From Sphingobacterium sp. CZ-UAM (GTDB taxonomy: Bacteria > Bacteroidota > Bacteroidia > Sphingobacteriales > Sphingobacteriaceae), in assembly GCF_002000245.1 (NCBI RefSeq), contig NZ_MTCM01000001.1, forward strand, positions 1,116,001 to 1,180,000: DNA of 64,000 nt, written 5' to 3'. Numbering within the stretch: the first letter of the stretch is position 1; each line of letters opens with the position of its first letter. Positions 17,764 through 27,614 of the stretch are shown here, in pieces. The notes under the pieces were generated by a model. The model had not been told where the DNA came from. It saw nothing but the letters and a program-made list of their open reading frames with translations, and did not search any database. The position numbers were made by a program, and so were the translations under genes.

Positions 17764-19464
17764 CTACCAAAAACGCACATAAATTGCGGTTACCATTAAT
17801 AGCGTGACCACGATCAGCGCCAATACGGAAGGTTCCACTTTAAACATGGCGCGGTCCAGGACAAATGCTTTTGGATTGATTTTTGGCCCGAATAAGCTGA
17901 CGCCGATCATGGCCAGCATGGTAAAGGCAAATGCCAAGCCCATGCAGATCTGGAAAGGGATCTCGTAAACGCCCGCTTTATTCGGATACGCCGTATAGAG
18001 CCATGTTTCCGGACCAAAGACCTTGGTCGCGAACTCATTAAAAAATACCGACAGCGCGAAACCCAAAATCAGGCCCGTGATTGCCGCCGCACCGGTTGTT
18101 CTTTTCCAGAACATGCCCAATAAAAACATCGCAAAAACACCAGGACTGATAAAACCCGTGTACTTTTGGATAAATGTAAATCCACCGGCACCACCGATCC
18201 CAAGGCTGTCATTCCAGGTAAACAATACCGAAAGTAAAATCGACACCACGATCGTAATTTTGCCCACCCAGACCATCTTTGTTTCGCTGGCCCCCTTATC
18301 GATGTATTTTCGATAGATGTCCAGCGTAAAGATCGTTGCGATGCTGTTTGCTTTACCCGCCAGTCCCGCCACAATCGCTGCTGTCAGGGCCGCCAGCGCC
18401 AGCCCTTTCATACCATTGGGCAGGTAACCCAGGATTGCCGAATAGGCATTATCCGCATGGAATACCCCTCCGGGGGCCATCTCCTGCTGTAAGGCCCCAT
18501 TTTTATAGAGCACATAAGCCGCGATTCCCGGCAGCATCACAATGATGGGCATAAACAGCTTGAGAAAACCCGCGAAAAGAATCCCCGTGCGTGCCGTTTT
18601 TAGGTCGGCGCCCAAGGCCCTTTGCGTGATATACTGGTTGCAGCCCCAGTAATTGAGGTTGACAATCCATATCCCCGCCAGGTACATGCCGATTCCCGGC
18701 AGCATCAGGTATTTATTGATTTCCTCCTGACTGGCCCCGGCCGCAGGTTTCTCGACAAATAAGTTGAAATGCTCCGGCGCATCTTCCATGAGCTTGTTAA
18801 ATCCGGCAAGGACATCCCTGCCCAGTCCAAAATGCTCGCTCACCAGGGTCAGCGCCACATAGGTCGTGGCGATCCCGCCCACAATCAGTACAACCACCTG
18901 GATGACATCGGTAAAACCGATCACGCGCATTCCACCGAGCGTAATAATGACCGCAAATACGGCAAGGGCCACGGTGATGGTATGGAAACTATCCCCACCG
19001 CCGGCCATGCTCGAAATGGCGATGGCACCCAGGTATAAAATCGAAGTCAGGTTGACAAATACATATAAAAACAGCCAGAAAATAGCCATGATCAAGCTGG
19101 TCGTCTCATTGTAGCGATTATTTAGAAACTGCGGCATCGTGAAGATCTTGTTTTTCAGGTAAACCGGTATAAACCATACCGCCACAATAATCAGGGCGAC
19201 TGCAGCGATCAGTTCGTAGGCCGCAACCGCAATTCCCACTTCAAAACCATTACCGCTCATGCCGATAAACTGTTCCGCCGAAATATTCGAGGCAATCAAT
19301 GAGGATCCGATGGCCCACCAGGTCAATGAACCTTCGGCCAAAAAATAATCCTTGCTGCTACTTAAGCTGCTGGTTTTTTGACGATAAATATAATAGCCGT
19401 ATCCCGCCACAATGAAGAAGTAAACCACGAAGATCACGTAGTCCACCATTGCAAATTTTTCCAT
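17764..19464 (-). CDS. Sodium:solute symporter (SSS family), probable L-arabinose transporter
   Basis: A 566-residue polytopic membrane protein with about 14 hydrophobic segments, starting with DYVIFVVYFFIVAGYGYYIYRQK and carrying SglT-type signatures (GSSLIASNISAEQFIGMSGNGFE in the first helix pair, GLAGKANSIATIFTLDIYRK further on). SSS proteins of the SglT branch import sugars with sodium. Its place between araA and the mutarotase makes arabinose the likely substrate. It is 73 bp after araA on the same strand. Substrate assignment rests on context. Confidence 0.9.
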   Translation of the reverse strand: MEKFAMVDYVIFVVYFFIVAGYGYYIYRQKTSSLSSSKDYFLAEGSLTWWAIGSSLIASNISAEQFIGMSGNGFEVGIAVAAYELIAAVALIIVAVWFIPVYLKNKIFTMPQFLNNRYNETTSLIMAIFWLFLYVFVNLTSILYLGAIAISSMAGGGDSFHTITVALAVFAVIITLGGMRVIGFTDVIQVVVLIVGGIATTYVALTLVSEHFGLGRDVLAGFNKLMEDAPEHFNLFVEKPAAGASQEEINKYLMLPGIGMYLAGIWIVNLNYWGCNQYITQRALGADLKTARTGILFAGFLKLFMPIIVMLPGIAAYVLYKNGALQQEMAPGGVFHADNAYSAILGYLPNGMKGLALAALTAAIVAGLAGKANSIATIFTLDIYRKYIDKGASETKMVWVGKITIVVSILLSVLFTWNDSLGIGGAGGFTFIQKYTGFISPGVFAMFLLGMFWKRTTGAAAITGLILGFALSVFFNEFATKVFGPETWLYTAYPNKAGVYEIPFQICMGLAFAFTMLAMIGVSLFGPKINPKAFVLDRAMFKVEPSVLALIVVTLLMVTAIYVRFW

Positions 19465-19537
19465 ATTTTCCCTAATTGGTTATTTTATCAAGTGATCTTC
19501 GAATTCCTGAATAGGATCCGAAGATCAGCTGTACCTA

Positions 19538-21040
19538 TTATTTACCAAGTAAATAATACAGTTCATTCCATTTCAATTGATCTTCGAGCTTGCCCACGGT
19601 GGTATCCTCGTCGATCAGCACATATTCTATCCCCGCCATACGCGCAAAATCTTGCAGGTATTCCGGTGTTAAGCATAAGCTATACGCCGTATGATGCGCT
19701 CCACCGGCAAGGATCCAGGCACTGCAGCCCGTTTTCATATCCGGAAGCGGCTTCCACAGCACACGTGCAACGGGAAGATTTGGCAGTTCGGCCTGCACCG
19801 CGACACCCAATACCTTGTTGACTATCAAACGGAAATGTGTTCCCATGTCTACCAATGATGCATTCAAAGCATTGCCAGATTGGCCATTGAAAACCAGCCG
19901 GGCGGGATCTGCTTTGCCACCGATGCCCAGGGGGTGAACCTCAATACGTGGTTTTCCCACGGCCAGTGCCGGGTCTACCTCCAGCATATGCGAGCCCAGC
20001 ACTATGGCATCCTGCGGATCAAAATGATAGGTATAATCCTCCATAAAGGCGGTGGTTCCGACCAAACCCGCGCCCATAACCTTACAGGCCCTGACCAATG
20101 CTGGCGTCTTCCAGTCCCCTTCACCGGCAAAACCGTAACCTTCGGCCATCAGGCGCTGTACCGCCAGCCCCGGAAGCTGCACCATGCCATGCAGATCTTC
20201 AAACGTATCCGTAAAGCCCTTAAAGTTTCCCTGTTTCAAAAACTTGCGCAGTCCCACCTCAATCTTAGCCGCCTCAATGAGATTATTATGAAATTCAGCA
20301 CCCGCCTTCACATTATCCGCCAGTTCATAATTGGCTTCATACTCCGCTAAAAGCGCGTTGATTTCATCAGCCGTACTGGCGTTGATGACCTCGACCAGGT
20401 CCCCAATGGCATAAGTGTTTACCGAAAAACCAAATTGTGTTTCCGCTTCCACCTTGTCGCCATCTGTCACGGCCACATAGCGCATATTATCGCCAAAGCG
20501 CGCAAATTTGGCCCCCTGCCAGTCGTGCCAGCCCGCTGCCGCCCGGCACCAGACGTTGATGCGTTCCAGTACCTCTGTATCCTGCCAATGCCCCGTCACG
20601 ACCTTACGGCCTATTTTGAGGCGGCTGACGATATGCCCAAATTCGCGGTCACCATGCGCACTCTGATTTAAATTCATAAAATCCATATCGATGCCGCTCC
20701 AGGGGATATCACGATTATACTGCGTATGGAGATGCAATAGAGGCTTTTGCAATGCCTTTAAGCCCCGTATCCACATTTTCGCCGGCGAGAACGTGTGCAT
20801 CCAGGTGATGATTCCGATGCAATTTGCCGTACTATTTGCGGCCGTTAGCGTCGCAAAGATTTCATCCGTATTTTTTACGATCGGTTTATACTTCACCATT
20901 ACCGGAATCAGGGTCTGGGTATTCAGATAATGTGCAATTTCTTCCGCATGTGCTGCGACCTGTTTTAATGTTTCTTCACCGTATAGGTCCTGGCTGCCAA
21001 CGACAAACCAGACCTCAAGTTCTTTTAGATTGATATTCAT
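19538..21040 (-). CDS. araA: L-arabinose isomerase
   Basis: A 500-residue cytosolic enzyme of the usual AraA length, converting L-arabinose to L-ribulose. The N-terminal [15 protein letters not shown] and the four Mn-binding positions known from E. coli AraA are present: Glu in [11 protein letters not shown], Glu in [10 protein letters not shown], His in GSHMLEVDP and His in [12 protein letters not shown]. It is the third gene of the araB-araD-araA order, 42 bp after araD. No anomalies are seen. Confidence 0.98.
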   Translation of the reverse strand: MNINLKELEVWFVVGSQDLYGEETLKQVAAHAEEIAHYLNTQTLIPVMVKYKPIVKNTDEIFATLTAANSTANCIGIITWMHTFSPAKMWIRGLKALQKPLLHLHTQYNRDIPWSGIDMDFMNLNQSAHGDREFGHIVSRLKIGRKVVTGHWQDTEVLERINVWCRAAAGWHDWQGAKFARFGDNMRYVAVTDGDKVEAETQFGFSVNTYAIGDLVEVINASTADEINALLAEYEANYELADNVKAGAEFHNNLIEAAKIEVGLRKFLKQGNFKGFTDTFEDLHGMVQLPGLAVQRLMAEGYGFAGEGDWKTPALVRACKVMGAGLVGTTAFMEDYTYHFDPQDAIVLGSHMLEVDPALAVGKPRIEVHPLGIGGKADPARLVFNGQSGNALNASLVDMGTHFRLIVNKVLGVAVQAELPNLPVARVLWKPLPDMKTGCSAWILAGGAHHTAYSLCLTPEYLQDFARMAGIEYVLIDEDTTVGKLEDQLKWNELYYLLGK

Positions 21041-21082
21041 TTTTCAATATTAATTTCGTTATAGATTTTGGAAAGCAGCAGG

Positions 21083-21775
21083 TTACTGGCCATAGTAGGC
21101 ATTTGTACCATGCTTGCGCTCGTAATGTTTTTTGATCAATGACGGTTTCAGGCGTGCGGCATCCGGGTTGATCTGCTCCGTCAGCCAGGCCATTTTGGCC
21201 ACCTGTTCAAGCACGGCACTGTTGTACACAGACTTCATTCCATCCTTACCCCAGGCAAATGGCGCATGATTGCCGACCAGGATCATTTCCACCTCTTTAT
21301 AATCCAGTTGCTGCTGATCAAAGTGATTGATGATCTGAAAGCCCGTTTCATGCTCATAGTTGCCCGCAATCATCGCATCGTCCATTGGCGGCGCACAGGG
21401 GATATCCGATGTTAAGTGGTCGGCATGCGTCGTTCCGAAAATGGGGATATCCCTTTGGCTTTGTGCCCAAGCCGTGGCATAAGTAGAATGGGTATGCGTA
21501 ATGCCCCCGATCTCCGGCCAATGTTTGTACAGCACAGCATGCGTTTTGGTATCCGAGGAAGGCCTCAGATTGCCTTCGATCACCCTGCCCTCAAAGTCCA
21601 CCACTACCATCAGTTTGGGCGACAGTTCTTCGTAGGGCACACCACTCGGTTTAATCGCAAAAACGCCCTGCTGGCGGTCGACAACGCTCACATTTCCAAA
21701 GGTGAAAAGCACAAGTCCCAACTGTGGTAGCTGCATATTGCAGCGATAAGCCTCTTCTTTAATAGCAATATACAT
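21083..21775 (-). CDS. araD: L-ribulose-5-phosphate 4-epimerase
   Basis: A 230-residue class II aldolase-fold enzyme. GNVSVVDR near the N-terminus is the phosphate-binding loop, SSDTKTH precedes the metal site, and HTHSTYATAWAQ together with the later His in GNHAPFAWG supply the zinc-binding histidines. It converts L-ribulose 5-phosphate to D-xylulose 5-phosphate, feeding the pentose phosphate pathway. It is 16 bp after araB and 42 bp before araA, clearly in one operon. The length is normal for the family. Confidence 0.98.
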   Translation of the reverse strand: MYIAIKEEAYRCNMQLPQLGLVLFTFGNVSVVDRQQGVFAIKPSGVPYEELSPKLMVVVDFEGRVIEGNLRPSSDTKTHAVLYKHWPEIGGITHTHSTYATAWAQSQRDIPIFGTTHADHLTSDIPCAPPMDDAMIAGNYEHETGFQIINHFDQQQLDYKEVEMILVGNHAPFAWGKDGMKSVYNSAVLEQVAKMAWLTEQINPDAARLKPSLIKKHYERKHGTNAYYGQ

Positions 21776-21791
21776 AAGTCAATTTTTGTGG

Positions 21792-23480
21792 TTAAACAGT
21801 AACAGGCAGAGATACCCTATGCTCTACAAAGGCACCGAGGGCTTTGTACTTTTCATAACGCTCGGCATAGATGGACAGCCATTCCTGCTGAGGTTCATAG
21901 GTACATTCAAAACCCTGGCCCATGGCCTGCATGGCATCTTCTACCCGATCGTACAATCCGGCAGCCGTAGCCGCAAACATGGCAGCTCCCAGTGCACAGG
22001 TCTGCTCGCTTTTGTGGATACGAATCGGCATATTCATGACATTGGCCATCATCTGCATAATAAAAGGCGATTTTTTGGCCACGCCACCGAGGCCGATCAA
22101 GCCTTTTATCGGGATGCCCTGTTCCACAAAGCGCTCCACGATGGCTTTGGCCCCAAAGCAGGTCGCTTCGGCAATCGCCCGAAAGACCGCTGGCGCATCC
22201 GTACCAAGCTGCAATCCCATGATTGCCGCTTTGAGCGACTGATCCGCGTCTGGCGTCCGACGGCCATTGAGCCAGTCCACCGCCAGTTCCGAATCCACAG
22301 TAAGCGGTAATGCGGCCGCCTTTTCGCTTAATCGCAACAGTAATTTTTCCTCCATTGCCGTCAGGATGTTTTCGCGCACCTTATCGCTAAGGTCCTCCAG
22401 CTCCGGTAGCAGGTTATAGGCCGGCCATAACAGCAGCTGCTTTAACCAGGCATAGGCATCACCAAAGGCAGACTGCCCGGCCTCCATGCCGATCATTCCA
22501 GGGATAATGGAACCGTCTACCTGCCCACAGATCCCCTTGACCAACAGATCCGTCAGCTCTTCTTTTGGCGCCACCAGCATATCACAGGTCGATGTGCCCA
22601 TCACCTTGCTTAGGTAATAAGGTTCAATCTGTCCGCCCACGGCACCCATATGGCAATCAAATGCACCCACGCCCACGACAACATCGGTAGAAAGACCCAA
22701 ACGTTCGGCCCATTCCGGGCAGAGGTTGCCCGCAGGCATATCCGAAGTATAGGTTTGTGAAAAGAGCCGGTCGACAAAGCCATCCAGCAAGGGATCGATA
22801 CCCGCGAAGAATGCATTGGGAGGCAAGCCTGCAAACTCAGCCGCCCAAAGCGACTTATGTCCGGCAGCACAGACACTACGTTTGATCGCGCTGGCCTCTT
22901 TACCACCGGTCAGCAAAAAAGGAATGTAATCACAGTGTTCGACCCAGCTAAATGTCGCCTGGCGCACCCTGGCATCCACCCGAAAGGTATGGAGCAATTT
23001 GGCCCAGAACCACTCCGAAGAATACACGCCACCGACATATTTCAGGTAATCAGCGGCGTGGCTTTGACTATAGCGATTGATTTCTTTGGCCTCCCCGACT
23101 GCGGTATGGTCTTTCCAGAGGATGAACATGGCATTGGGATTAGCGCTGAATTCCTCCAGCAAGGCCAGCGGAACCCCCGCTTCATTCACCGCAACTGGCG
23201 TGGAGCCCGTGGTATCCACCGAAATGGCTTTCACCAGGCCGCCAATATTATCTATTCCCGATTTTTGTAAACAATCTTTGACAGTAGCCTCCAGGCCCTC
23301 GATATAATCCAAGGGGTGCTGTCTGAACTGGCTGCGGGCGGCATCGCAAAACTCCCCCCTTTTCCAACGCGGGTAATAAAATACCGAAGATGAAATCTCC
23401 ATCCCGCTACTTGCATCAACCAAGATCGAACGGACAGAATCGCTCCCGTAGTCCACCCCGATGACATATGATTTACTCAT
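21792..23480 (-). CDS. araB: Ribulokinase
   Basis: A 562-residue FGGY-family kinase that phosphorylates L-ribulose with ATP. VDYGSDSVRSILVDASSG is the N-terminal nucleotide-binding motif, DTTGSTPV and GAFDCHMGAVGG line the active site, and GTSTCDMLV plus GLGGVAKKSPFIMQMMANV complete the ATP site. It is the first gene of the minus-strand arabinose operon and is divergent from araR, with the AraR palindrome and a -7 element in the shared upstream region. Length and motifs are typical of bacterial AraB. Confidence 0.98.
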   Translation of the reverse strand: MSKSYVIGVDYGSDSVRSILVDASSGMEISSSVFYYPRWKRGEFCDAARSQFRQHPLDYIEGLEATVKDCLQKSGIDNIGGLVKAISVDTTGSTPVAVNEAGVPLALLEEFSANPNAMFILWKDHTAVGEAKEINRYSQSHAADYLKYVGGVYSSEWFWAKLLHTFRVDARVRQATFSWVEHCDYIPFLLTGGKEASAIKRSVCAAGHKSLWAAEFAGLPPNAFFAGIDPLLDGFVDRLFSQTYTSDMPAGNLCPEWAERLGLSTDVVVGVGAFDCHMGAVGGQIEPYYLSKVMGTSTCDMLVAPKEELTDLLVKGICGQVDGSIIPGMIGMEAGQSAFGDAYAWLKQLLLWPAYNLLPELEDLSDKVRENILTAMEEKLLLRLSEKAAALPLTVDSELAVDWLNGRRTPDADQSLKAAIMGLQLGTDAPAVFRAIAEATCFGAKAIVERFVEQGIPIKGLIGLGGVAKKSPFIMQMMANVMNMPIRIHKSEQTCALGAAMFAATAAGLYDRVEDAMQAMGQGFECTYEPQQEWLSIYAERYEKYKALGAFVEHRVSLPVTV

Positions 23481-23557
23481 GTTAACTGATTTGGTTTATA
23501 ATCTATAATTCTATTTAAAGCTTATTTTTTGCTGTTTGTCCTGCTGGATAATTGACC

Positions 23558-23565
23558 CAAAAATA
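23558..23565 (-). promoter_or_regulatory. -7 promoter element for araB operon
   Basis: Read on the minus strand this is TATTTTTG, a match to the Bacteroidota TAnnTTTG -7 element, 78 bp before the araB ATG. A TTTG-type -33 box at the canonical spacing is not evident. The palindrome starting at 23589 covers the -33 area, which fits repression by a bound regulator. The transcription start itself is inferred. Confidence 0.5.
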
Positions 23566-23588
23566 ATTAGTGTCAAATTAACATTTAT

Positions 23589-23626
23589 TTTTTTAAATAT
23601 GAAAGAATATTTTCATATTTAAAAAA
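23589..23626. promoter_or_regulatory. Perfect palindrome, probable AraR operator
   Basis: Two 16-base arms (23589-23604 and 23611-23626) are exact reverse complements around the 6-base spacer GAATAT; the arm core is AAATATGAAA. It sits between the divergent araB and araR starts and immediately upstream of the araB -7 element. AraR of Bacteroides is known to bind palindromic sites upstream of arabinose genes and to release them with L-arabinose. Assigning this palindrome to the AraR encoded next to it is inference, but no other regulator is adjacent. Confidence 0.75.
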
Positions 23627-23791
23627 TTGAACTATCTTCATCTCATCGAAACAAGATAAATCTAAGGCTGATGGGTACGGGGTAATTCCAGCTTTCAAAA
23701 GCGGGAGTGCACATTGTACGGTGCATTTGATCAGCTGTTTAGGTTTATCAAAAAAATAGATCAAGTCAAAAGAGAGACAAAACAATAGATA

Positions 23792-24496
23792 ATGGAATAT
23801 TATAGAGAAGACTCCGCAATCCTTTTAGCAGTAGACTGTATCATCTTTGGATTTAACGGCGAATCCCTGCAGGTATTATTGATAAAACGTGATTTTGAGC
23901 CGGAGCGGAACAAATGGAGTTTGATGGGCGGATTTGTTCAGGCGGACGAAAGTCCTGAATTAGCTGCCAGCAGGGTATTAAAAAAACTGACGGGGTTGGA
24001 AAATGTTTACATGGAGCAATGCAGTGTCTTTGGTGATCCAAAACGTGAGCCCAATAACCGGGTTGTCAGTATCTGTTATTTTGCTTTAATTGATACGCAA
24101 AAATATACGCATATCCTCAGCGAGGAATATGAGGCCAAATGGTTTCCACTGCAGGATTACCCCACCCTGATCTTTGATCACGATCAGATGATCTCTTCGG
24201 CCCAGCATCGCCTGCGGATGAAAGCAGCGCTCTATCCTATTCTGTTTGAATTATTGCCAGAGAAATTTACCATTCCCCAGATTGCCGCTTTATACGAGGG
24301 GGTATACAATATTGAATTTGATAAACGCAATTTTAGCCGCAAGCTGCTCGCCTCCGACCTCATTATCAAACTGGACGAAAAGGATAAGGAAAATTCCAAA
24401 AAAGGCGCTTTTTATTTTAAATTGAATACAGCCATCTACAAGGAAAAGATTATGTCATTTTTGCGCTATTTGCCAAGCTGGTTTCCCGAAAACTAA
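23792..24496 (+). CDS. araR: AraR, Nudix-related transcriptional regulator of arabinose genes
   Basis: A 234-residue protein with an N-terminal Nudix fold (about 1-150) and a C-terminal winged helix (about 155-230, LPEKFTIPQIAALYEGVYN then KRNFSRKLLASDLIIKL). The Nudix box region (46-69) reads GGFVQADESPELAASRVLKK: the catalytic REUxEE block is replaced by RVLKKL, so hydrolase activity should be lost and the domain should act as a sensor. This matches the NrtR-like AraR family described in Bacteroides, which binds L-arabinose. It is divergent from araB with a palindromic operator between them. Start at the ATG 23792. Confidence 0.93.
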   Translation: MEYYREDSAILLAVDCIIFGFNGESLQVLLIKRDFEPERNKWSLMGGFVQADESPELAASRVLKKLTGLENVYMEQCSVFGDPKREPNNRVVSICYFALIDTQKYTHILSEEYEAKWFPLQDYPTLIFDHDQMISSAQHRLRMKAALYPILFELLPEKFTIPQIAALYEGVYNIEFDKRNFSRKLLASDLIIKLDEKDKENSKKGAFYFKLNTAIYKEKIMSFLRYLPSWFPEN

Positions 24497-24587
24497 TCAA
24501 GAGAAATAGAAAAACGAACCCAGAAACAATCCTGCGAGGATTCGCTTAAAGAGTGAAGGGAATTCCGAGCATGATCAACCGATCGGT

Positions 24588-24878
24588 ATGACGAGCATGT
24601 TGTTACTAAATAAGGACGAGGCCTATTTAGGACAATCTTATATTCAGCCTCTATATAGGAGGCTCGGTCTTTCTACCTTATTATATCGGATTAGGATGGA
24701 AGCTGCAAAAACATTAAAACTAAAAAAACTCACTGTTAGCCACCGCAAAAGCAATCTGGCCTCTAAAGCAGCTAATCAACGCGTGGGGTTTACTTATACT
24801 CATCAAGAAACAATGAATTGGCTTGATGGTACAACCGAGGACGTGTTATATTATTCTTTAGATTTAAAAGATAGCTGA
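24588..24878 (+). pseudogene. GNAT acetyltransferase remnant (C-terminal part)
   Basis: The 96-codon frame encodes only the second half of a GNAT N-acetyltransferase: YIQPLYRRLGLSTLLY is the acetyl-CoA-binding motif A, followed by the LTVSHRKSNLASKAANQRVGF helix and strand and a C-terminal YYSLDL strand. A full GNAT of this type has about 160-170 residues; the N-terminal substrate-binding half is absent upstream, where the frame only extends back to a stop at 24507 without recognisable domain sequence. It is read as a decayed gene. No function is expected. Confidence 0.7.
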
Positions 24879-25140
24879 GGAGTTTTTGCGCATACATCAA
24901 CAGTAGCTCTATATAACGGTCCTTTCCAGTCCAAGACTTAATGTCTCGCCGTGAAAATTCATCATTAAACACCGCTTTCTTTACAAAAAGAGTTCAAGAA
25001 CCCGCAGACTGCAGGCCAGTAAACCTGAACTGGATACATTCTAAATTAGAATATATTTAAACTAAATCAGCTTCTAATAAATATGTTTTTAGTATATTTA
25101 TGTATTAAAAAACTGATGACGGCAATAAACAATTCAGGCT

Positions 25141-26562
25141 ATGAGAATTCTCTTGACCGGTGTTACAGGATATATCGGAAAACGTCTTTTACCTGTGTTG
25201 TTGGAACAGGGACATGACGTTATTTGTTGTGTAAGGGATAAGGATCGTTTTGATCCATCGGCAATCTTGGGCGGCCATGTTCAAGTTATTGAAGTCGACT
25301 TCCTGGATAAAGAAAGTTTAAAAAATATTCCGCTTGAAATTGATATCGCCTATTTCCTGATCCACTCCATGGCTACCCAATCCGGTGATTTCCAGCAGAT
25401 GGAGGCCGAATGCGCAAACAACTTCAGAAACATTATCGAAAAAACCAATGCGCAGCAGATCATCTATTTGAGCGGAATAATTAATTCAGATCGATTATCA
25501 AAACATCTCGACTCGAGAAGAAACGTTGAAAGCATATTGGCGAACGGGAGGATTCCTATCACTACCCTGCGGGCGGGTATCATCGTTGGCTCGGGAAGCG
25601 CCTCGTTCGAGATCATACGCGATCTGGTGGAAAAACTTCCCATTATGATTACGCCCAAATGGTTGAAAACCAAATGCCAGCCTATCGCCATACGCAATGT
25701 GATTGAATTTATGACCGGTGTAATCGCTAACCCACATACATTTAACAAAAGCTACGATATTGGCGGCCCTGACATCCTGAGCTATAAAGAGATGCTACTC
25801 CAATACGCTGCCGAACGAAAGCTTAGGCGAAAGATCTATATTTTGCCGTTAATGACACCGAGGCTCTCATCCTACTGGCTCTATTTTGTGACTTCGACTT
25901 CCTATCACCTGGCCAAAAACCTGGTCGACAGCATGAAAGTAGAAGTGATCTGTAAGGCAAATAATCTAGCGGACGAACTCGGTATTAAGTTGATCAATTA
26001 CAGCGGATCCATACAATTGGCCTTTCAAAAAATTGAAAGCGACAATGTTGTATCGAGCTGGAAAGATGCTCAGACCAGTAAAATCTTATCTGGAGGACTC
26101 ACCAGGCTGCTGGAAGTACCCAGTTATGGTTGCTTTAAGGATATCCGTAAGGCCTCGCTCCAAAATAGTGAAGCCTCATTGACCAAAATCTGGTCCATTG
26201 GGGGAAATTCTGGCTGGTATTATGGCAATTGGCTCTGGAAAATCCGTGGATTCATGGATCAGTTAGTCGGGGGCGTAGGTATGCGGCGGGGACGAAAAAA
26301 TAAAAGCGACCTGGCTGCAGGCGATGCCCTTGATTTTTGGCGGGTGCTAATCGCCGATAGAACAACAAAAAGATTGCTGCTCTATGCCGAGATGAAACTT
26401 CCGGGAGAAGCCTGGTTAGAATTTAAAATCGAAGATAATCTGCTGATACAGACGGCGACTTTTAGGCCCCTGGGCGTCGCCGGAAGGATCTATTGGTACG
26501 CTGTATGGCCTTTCCATGGTTTTATCTTTAGGGGCATGATAAACAGTATAGCTACAACTTAA
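25141..26562 (+). CDS. NmrA/YbjT-like SDR with C-terminal DUF2867
   Basis: A 473-residue protein with an atypical-SDR Rossmann domain (1-300, nucleotide motif GVTGYIGKRL) and a C-terminal DUF2867 domain (about 330-470) containing GNSGWYYGNWLWKIRGFMDQLVGG and RRGRK. The SDR active-site YxxxK is not obvious, as in other atypical SDRs that bind NAD(P) without classical catalysis. DUF2867 resembles START-like lipid or ligand-binding folds. The physiological substrate is unknown. It stands alone with about 260 bp of AT-rich upstream sequence that contains no other gene. Confidence 0.85.
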   Translation: MRILLTGVTGYIGKRLLPVLLEQGHDVICCVRDKDRFDPSAILGGHVQVIEVDFLDKESLKNIPLEIDIAYFLIHSMATQSGDFQQMEAECANNFRNIIEKTNAQQIIYLSGIINSDRLSKHLDSRRNVESILANGRIPITTLRAGIIVGSGSASFEIIRDLVEKLPIMITPKWLKTKCQPIAIRNVIEFMTGVIANPHTFNKSYDIGGPDILSYKEMLLQYAAERKLRRKIYILPLMTPRLSSYWLYFVTSTSYHLAKNLVDSMKVEVICKANNLADELGIKLINYSGSIQLAFQKIESDNVVSSWKDAQTSKILSGGLTRLLEVPSYGCFKDIRKASLQNSEASLTKIWSIGGNSGWYYGNWLWKIRGFMDQLVGGVGMRRGRKNKSDLAAGDALDFWRVLIADRTTKRLLLYAEMKLPGEAWLEFKIEDNLLIQTATFRPLGVAGRIYWYAVWPFHGFIFRGMINSIATT

Positions 26563-26621
26563 TAAAACGATATACCATTTATCATTATCCCCACTGCCGC
26601 GAATCAATGACGATGTCAGAA

Positions 26622-27554
26622 TCAGCAGGCTATCAATTTGCAGTTGCCTGTTCGTTCTTCCAGCTGTACGGTCGGGTGCTGGATGGTATGTTTTTCCATT
26701 AATTTTACAATGGACAGAAGGACATCAGCTTTCGCATGTTTACCATTTGGATCAACCACGGCGTGCAGCGATCCAATATTGTAAGAGCCGTCTATGCTCC
26801 AAACATGAAGGTCATGAATATCTTCAATACCATCAATGCTCTTGAGCTCAAGGTGTAGCTGTTGGAGATTTACATTTTCAGGAACAGACTGCAATACAAT
26901 TTTCATTGTGCTGATCAGATTTTTGCTCGCATTATATCCTATAAAACCTGCTATTGCTAGAGTCAGCAGGCCGTCAATCCAGTACCAGCCAGTATAGTAA
27001 ATAACGACTGCTCCGATCAATACGGCTACCCAGCCCAGAACATCTTCCAAAAGGTGCAGCATGATTGCCCTGCTGTTGTGATCGTGCGAATGCCCATGCC
27101 CGTGATGATGATGTGCGTGACCATGCGCATGCCCGTCTGATTTCTTGATTCGGAGAAAAGCAAAACCGTTTATCAGAATACCCAGTACGGCCAGCCATAG
27201 CATTCCCTTACTGTCCACAACTTTGGGACTTAAAAATGAATCATAAGCAGTCCCTATCATCAATACGGCGCCAACCAATAAAAAGACCGACATTGTAAGC
27301 GCAGACAGCAGCGAAAATCTTCTGTAACCGTAACTGAATGTTGAAGTGCGTTTCTTGCCCGATATTTTTTCAAGCAATACTGCAGCACCGATAGCAAGTG
27401 CATCCATAAAATCGTGAAAAGCATCGGATATGATCGCTGTTGAATTTGTCAGCATTCCACCGATGATCTCTATGATCGAAAATATAAGGTTAAGCCAGAA
27501 GGCTAAAGTTATCCCGTTTCTAGGGGAGTGATGATGCTTGTGAGAATGTGCCAC
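26622..27554 (-). CDS. Cation diffusion facilitator (zinc efflux, CzcD/ZitB-like)
   Basis: A 310-residue CDF transporter. The first residues are His-rich (AHSHKHHH), six transmembrane helices follow, a long His-rich loop (HAHGHAHHHHGHGHSHDH) lies between helices IV and V, and a cytoplasmic metal-binding domain (about 215-305) closes the protein. The zinc-selective HxxxD pairs are present: His47/Asp51 in AFHDFMD and LHLLEDV in helix V. It exports zinc or cadmium in exchange for protons. The small gene behind it (27615-28019) lies upstream on the same strand with a 60-bp gap and could be co-transcribed. Confidence 0.93.
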   Translation of the reverse strand: MAHSHKHHHSPRNGITLAFWLNLIFSIIEIIGGMLTNSTAIISDAFHDFMDALAIGAAVLLEKISGKKRTSTFSYGYRRFSLLSALTMSVFLLVGAVLMIGTAYDSFLSPKVVDSKGMLWLAVLGILINGFAFLRIKKSDGHAHGHAHHHHGHGHSHDHNSRAIMLHLLEDVLGWVAVLIGAVVIYYTGWYWIDGLLTLAIAGFIGYNASKNLISTMKIVLQSVPENVNLQQLHLELKSIDGIEDIHDLHVWSIDGSYNIGSLHAVVDPNGKHAKADVLLSIVKLMEKHTIQHPTVQLEERTGNCKLIAC

Positions 27555-27614
27555 TTTTATAAATTTTATTGTCGATTGATTGTCCTATATCTTTCCTATT
27601 GCGTGCTCGCTATT

